Shown here: positions 61,575 through 64,000 of the stretch, piece after piece
Numbering within the stretch: position 1 is the first letter of the stretch
Layout of the letters: every line of letters begins with the position of its first letter
NCBI GenBank assembly: GCA_002709295.1
Contig: PAQL01000028.1
Location: 57,734-121,733, forward strand
Source of the DNA: Phycisphaerae bacterium
GTDB taxonomy: Bacteria > Planctomycetota > Phycisphaerae > Phycisphaerales > SM1A02
Reading direction: 5' to 3'
Length of the DNA: 64,000 nucleotides
The notes under the pieces: model-generated
Seen by the model: the letters and a program-made list of their open reading frames with translations, nothing else
Database searches by the model: none
Told to the model about the DNA's origin: nothing
Position numbers and translations under genes: made by a program

Positions 61575-62354
61575 ATGGGCTTCATGGAAGGCAAGCGTGG
61601 GCTGATCGTGGGCATCGCCAACGAGCGGTCGTTCGGATATTCGATCGCCGAGAGCCTCCTTCGGGAGGGGGCGGAATGCCTCTTCACCCACCTTCCCGGG
61701 GACAAGATGGAACGCCGGGTGAGGCGATCGATCGATTCCCTCGGGGTCTCCGATCCATGGCTTCGTCCCATGAACGCCGCCAGCGACGAGGACATCGCCG
61801 AAACCTTCAAGGTGATCGGCGACGAGTTCGGGAAGATCGACTTCCTGGTGCACTCGATCGCCTACGCGGACAAGGACTGGCTGCAGCCGGGGAAGTTCAC
61901 CTCGACGCCTCGTGAGGTGTTCACCGAGGCGATGGACATCTCCGCCTACACCTACGCCGCGATGGCCAACCACGCCGCCCCGCTGATGACCGATGGCGGA
62001 TCGATGATCTCCCTCTCCTACTACGGTTCCGAGAAGGCGGTTCCCGGTTACAACGTCATGGGAGTCGCGAAGGCGGCACTCGAGGCGACGACCCGTTACC
62101 TCGCCCTCGAACTGGGCGAGAGGAACATCCGGGTCAACTGCATCTCCGGTGGACCGCTTCGGACCATGAGTGCGATGGCGGTCGGTGGTTTCGGTGAGAT
62201 CCTCGACTGGGTCGAGCAGAAGGCTCCGCTCAAGCGGAACATCGAGGGGCGCGAGGTCGGCGACTGCGCCGCCTTCCTGCTGAGCGGTCTCGCCAGCGGC
62301 ATGACCGGACAGTGCCTCTACGTGGATTCCGGCTTCGCCAACGTCGGGCTCTGA
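61575..62354 (+). CDS. fabI: Enoyl-[acyl-carrier-protein] reductase (NADH)
   Basis: 259 residues. The N-terminus has G-I-A-N-E-R-S-F-G-Y-S-I-A, typical of FabI. The active-site pattern Y-x6-K is Y-N-V-M-G-V-A-K, preceded by S-Y-Y-G-S-E-K-A-V-P-G. C-terminal S-G-G-P-L-R-T-M-S-A-M-A follows. It performs the last step of fatty-acid elongation and is the classic triclosan target. No other fab gene is adjacent. The 3' end overlaps the convergent MnmE-like gene by 37 bp. Confidence 0.96.
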   Translation: MGFMEGKRGLIVGIANERSFGYSIAESLLREGAECLFTHLPGDKMERRVRRSIDSLGVSDPWLRPMNAASDEDIAETFKVIGDEFGKIDFLVHSIAYADKDWLQPGKFTSTPREVFTEAMDISAYTYAAMANHAAPLMTDGGSMISLSYYGSEKAVPGYNVMGVAKAALEATTRYLALELGERNIRVNCISGGPLRTMSAMAVGGFGEILDWVEQKAPLKRNIEGREVGDCAAFLLSGLASGMTGQCLYVDSGFANVGL

Positions 62355-63343
62355 TTCCCGGGACCCGACTCCGGACGGAGTTCGTCGCAGAAGCACCAGC
62401 GACCGTTCGACGACAGGTCCTCCGGTCGGACGATGCGGTCTCGCAGCTCCATCGCCAGCTCCGGGATGCCCTCGCCGGTGACGGCGCTGATGCCGGGAGC
62501 CGATTCCGGCTGCAGATCGATCTTGGAGCGGACGTCGAGGATCCCCTCCTCGGGGGAGAGGTCGTCGGGAAGTTCTGGATCCGGCACGTCGGGAGCGAGG
62601 AGCCGCACGACGAGGGTCGCCTCCCGGATCGCCTCGAGGCTGGCCTCGATCGCCCGCTCCTCGATCGGGTCGTCGGTCCGCCGGAGTCCGGGGGTGTCGA
62701 TCCATTCCACGACCACGCCTGCGAGATCGAGGTGTCGGGAGACCCGGTCCCGGGTGGTGCCCGGTCGATCGGTCACGATGGCGGCGTCGATGGCCAGCAG
62801 GGCGTTCAGCAACGAGCTCTTGCCCGCGTTGGGGCTGCCGACGCAGGCGATCGAGGCCGGACGCACCATGCGATCCAGACGTCGGCCTCTCGCCAGATCC
62901 TCGGCGTCGAGGGGGCCGGACGCATCACGCCATGCCCGGGACTGACGAAGCAGAGGACCGATCGCCGCCGGGCTTAAGGCGATGGAGATGGTGTCCAGAG
63001 CCAGGGCCTCGACGCGGTCGCGGGCTTCGAACCTCGCCCCCGGGGGCGGGGCCGGCGACCAGCTCGCCCCGGCCTGCTGCAGCGCTTCGGCGATCCGGCG
63101 CACGATCGCGATGCCGCCGTGAGGCATCAGCTGGGCGTGGCACGAGCCCGGTCTCAGGACCATGCCGTCGTCGATGTCCGCGATTCTCCGATGCACCGCT
63201 TCACCGGGGGCGACGGGAGCTCCCGGTGCGAGGCTCCCGAGGAGCTTCTCCAGCGGCTTCGCCTCCCCCTCGAGGTCGATGACGGCGATGCCGCCGCGAC
63301 CGGGTGGAGAGGCCAGCCAGGCGCGGACTCCGAGGGTGCTCAC
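62318..63343 (-). CDS. Shortened MnmE-like GTPase
   Basis: 341 residues against about 450 for MnmE. It starts like MnmE (L-A-S-P-P-G-R-G-G-I-A-V-I, and P-H-G-G-I-A-I-V-R-R-I) but the N-terminal domain is shortened and lacks S-F/Y-T-G-E-D. The G domain is intact: G-S-P-N-A-G-K-S-S, T-T-R-D, D-T-P-G-L-R, and S-K-I-D at G4 (usually N-K-x-D). After the G domain it ends within 35 residues, so the C-terminal helices and the essential C-I-G-K cysteine motif are missing. It may be a paralogue or a divergent MnmE. It overlaps the coaX stop by 4 nt. Confidence 0.75.
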   Translation of the reverse strand: MSTLGVRAWLASPPGRGGIAVIDLEGEAKPLEKLLGSLAPGAPVAPGEAVHRRIADIDDGMVLRPGSCHAQLMPHGGIAIVRRIAEALQQAGASWSPAPPPGARFEARDRVEALALDTISIALSPAAIGPLLRQSRAWRDASGPLDAEDLARGRRLDRMVRPASIACVGSPNAGKSSLLNALLAIDAAIVTDRPGTTRDRVSRHLDLAGVVVEWIDTPGLRRTDDPIEERAIEASLEAIREATLVVRLLAPDVPDPELPDDLSPEEGILDVRSKIDLQPESAPGISAVTGEGIPELAMELRDRIVRPEDLSSNGRWCFCDELRPESGPGNQSPTLAKPEST

Positions 63344-64000
63344 GCCTCGGCGTCCTCCGTGGTCTCGTTCGCGGTCCTCCAGGCGAGCGCCATGCCTCGC
63401 AGGACGAGGTCGGGGACCACCCGGCTGACCAGTTCATCATCCTCGAAGAGCACCGGGGCGTCTCCTCCGGTCGCGACCACCAGGGGAAAGCCGCCGTAGT
63501 GCAGGGCGTACCGCTCGACGAGCTTCCAGGCTCCACCGGAGACCGCGGCGTGCACCCCGCGTCGCATGGCGTCGATGGTGTTCCGTCCCCAGGGTTCACC
63601 GGTCGGCACCTCGAACCCCTCGTCGGGAAGGAGATCGGTGGACATCGCCATGGTGCGAAGCATGGCGGCGATTCCCGGCATGATCGAACCGCCCTGGAAG
63701 ACGCCTTCGCCATCGATGAAATCCACGGTGACCGCGGTGCCGGCATCGATCACGATGCAGGCCTGCTTCAGTTCGTCCCATGCCGCGGCCGCGGCGAGGA
63801 GACGATCCACACCGACCACCGATTCGGGATCGAGCCCCCGGCCGATGGGGGCGGAGAGATCCTTCTCCATCTCCACGATCTCGCCGCCGATCCGATCCGC
63901 AAGCACCGTTCGCAGGGCGGTCTCGGCGCTCCGGTTCACCGATGCCATCAGCACGGCCCGTTCCTCGCGATCCACCTCCGCGAACCAGGGTTCGATCGCG
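63340..64000 (-). CDS. coaX: Type III pantothenate kinase (CoaX), 5' end outside the window
   Basis: The frame is open to base 64000, so the N-terminal ATP-binding part is missing (about 220 residues are visible). Seen are G-V-D-R-L-L-A-A-A-A-A-W, the family I-D-A-G-T-A-V-T-V-D-F-I with F-Q-G-G-S-I-M-P-G, and A-T-G-G-D-A-P-V-L near the end. CoaX phosphorylates pantothenate in coenzyme A synthesis and is not feedback-inhibited like CoaA. It is translationally coupled to the MnmE-like gene downstream (ATGA overlap). Confidence 0.93.
   Translation of the reverse strand, partial: AIEPWFAEVDREERAVLMASVNRSAETALRTVLADRIGGEIVEMEKDLSAPIGRGLDPESVVGVDRLLAAAAAWDELKQACIVIDAGTAVTVDFIDGEGVFQGGSIMPGIAAMLRTMAMSTDLLPDEGFEVPTGEPWGRNTIDAMRRGVHAAVSGGAWKLVERYALHYGGFPLVVATGGDAPVLFEDDELVSRVVPDLVLRGMALAWRTANETTEDAEA

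Overview
The window is a dense, high-GC bacterial chromosome segment that looks like a member of the Planctomycetota, most probably class Phycisphaerae. The reasons are secreted proteins ending in paired calcium-loop repeats of the type D-x-N-G-D-G-x-x-D-G-x-D, a large secreted protein in the style of planctomycete membrane-bound dehydrogenases with a LamG domain, a GldF/GldG-type ABC unit with a DUF4340-like partner, and a secreted polysaccharide-degrading locus with a sulfatase. Taxonomy is inferred from protein style only. There is no rRNA, IS element, prophage or CRISPR array.

Layout. 1-6000: the 3' end of mnmG, tRNA-Thr, a large secreted LamG/beta-propeller protein, a secreted dockerin-tagged protein, then tRNA-Tyr and tRNA-Pro. 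6000-13150: a PqqB-like metallo-beta-lactamase-fold protein, an HTH protein of unknown role, a secreted beta-helix protein with a dockerin-like tail, and a beta-helix/diheme cytochrome fusion. 13121-23788: a probable beta-glucan (laminarin-type) utilisation locus. It holds a GH16 endoglucanase, a GH1 beta-glucosidase, a complete CUT1 sugar ABC transporter (ATPase, binding protein, two permeases), a secreted esterase and a sulfatase. It is followed by zwf, which would feed glucose-6-phosphate into the pentose phosphate pathway.

23841-41236: central metabolism and signalling. It contains zwf, a PutA-type proline catabolic enzyme, a glycogen-synthase-like glycosyltransferase, prmC, a PAS-GAF-receiver protein, a GldA/GldFG/DUF4340 ABC operon, ribD and a membrane-bound PP2C (RsbU-type) phosphatase. 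41343-46012: fusA, an oversized RNase HII-like protein, a VapBC-type toxin-antitoxin pair and a small membrane protein. 46022-52295 (minus strand): a tightly packed cassette of an S41 protease lipoprotein, a LolA-like periplasmic protein, a NatA/NatB-type ABC exporter and a zinc-ribbon membrane protein. 52563-64000: metH, a GAF/HD-GYP protein with a degenerate receiver, a small acidic protein, a secreted ClpP-fold-like protein lacking a serine nucleophile, RNase D, tRNA-Arg, fabI, a shortened MnmE-like GTPase and coaX, which is cut by the window edge.

Coding is compact. Translational coupling by 1-8 nt overlaps is common, and several genes have a TAnnnT hexamer only 6-10 nt upstream of the start codon with no Shine-Dalgarno, which suggests leaderless transcripts. 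The GC bias creates long open frames antisense to nearly every gene; these were treated as shadows and left out.
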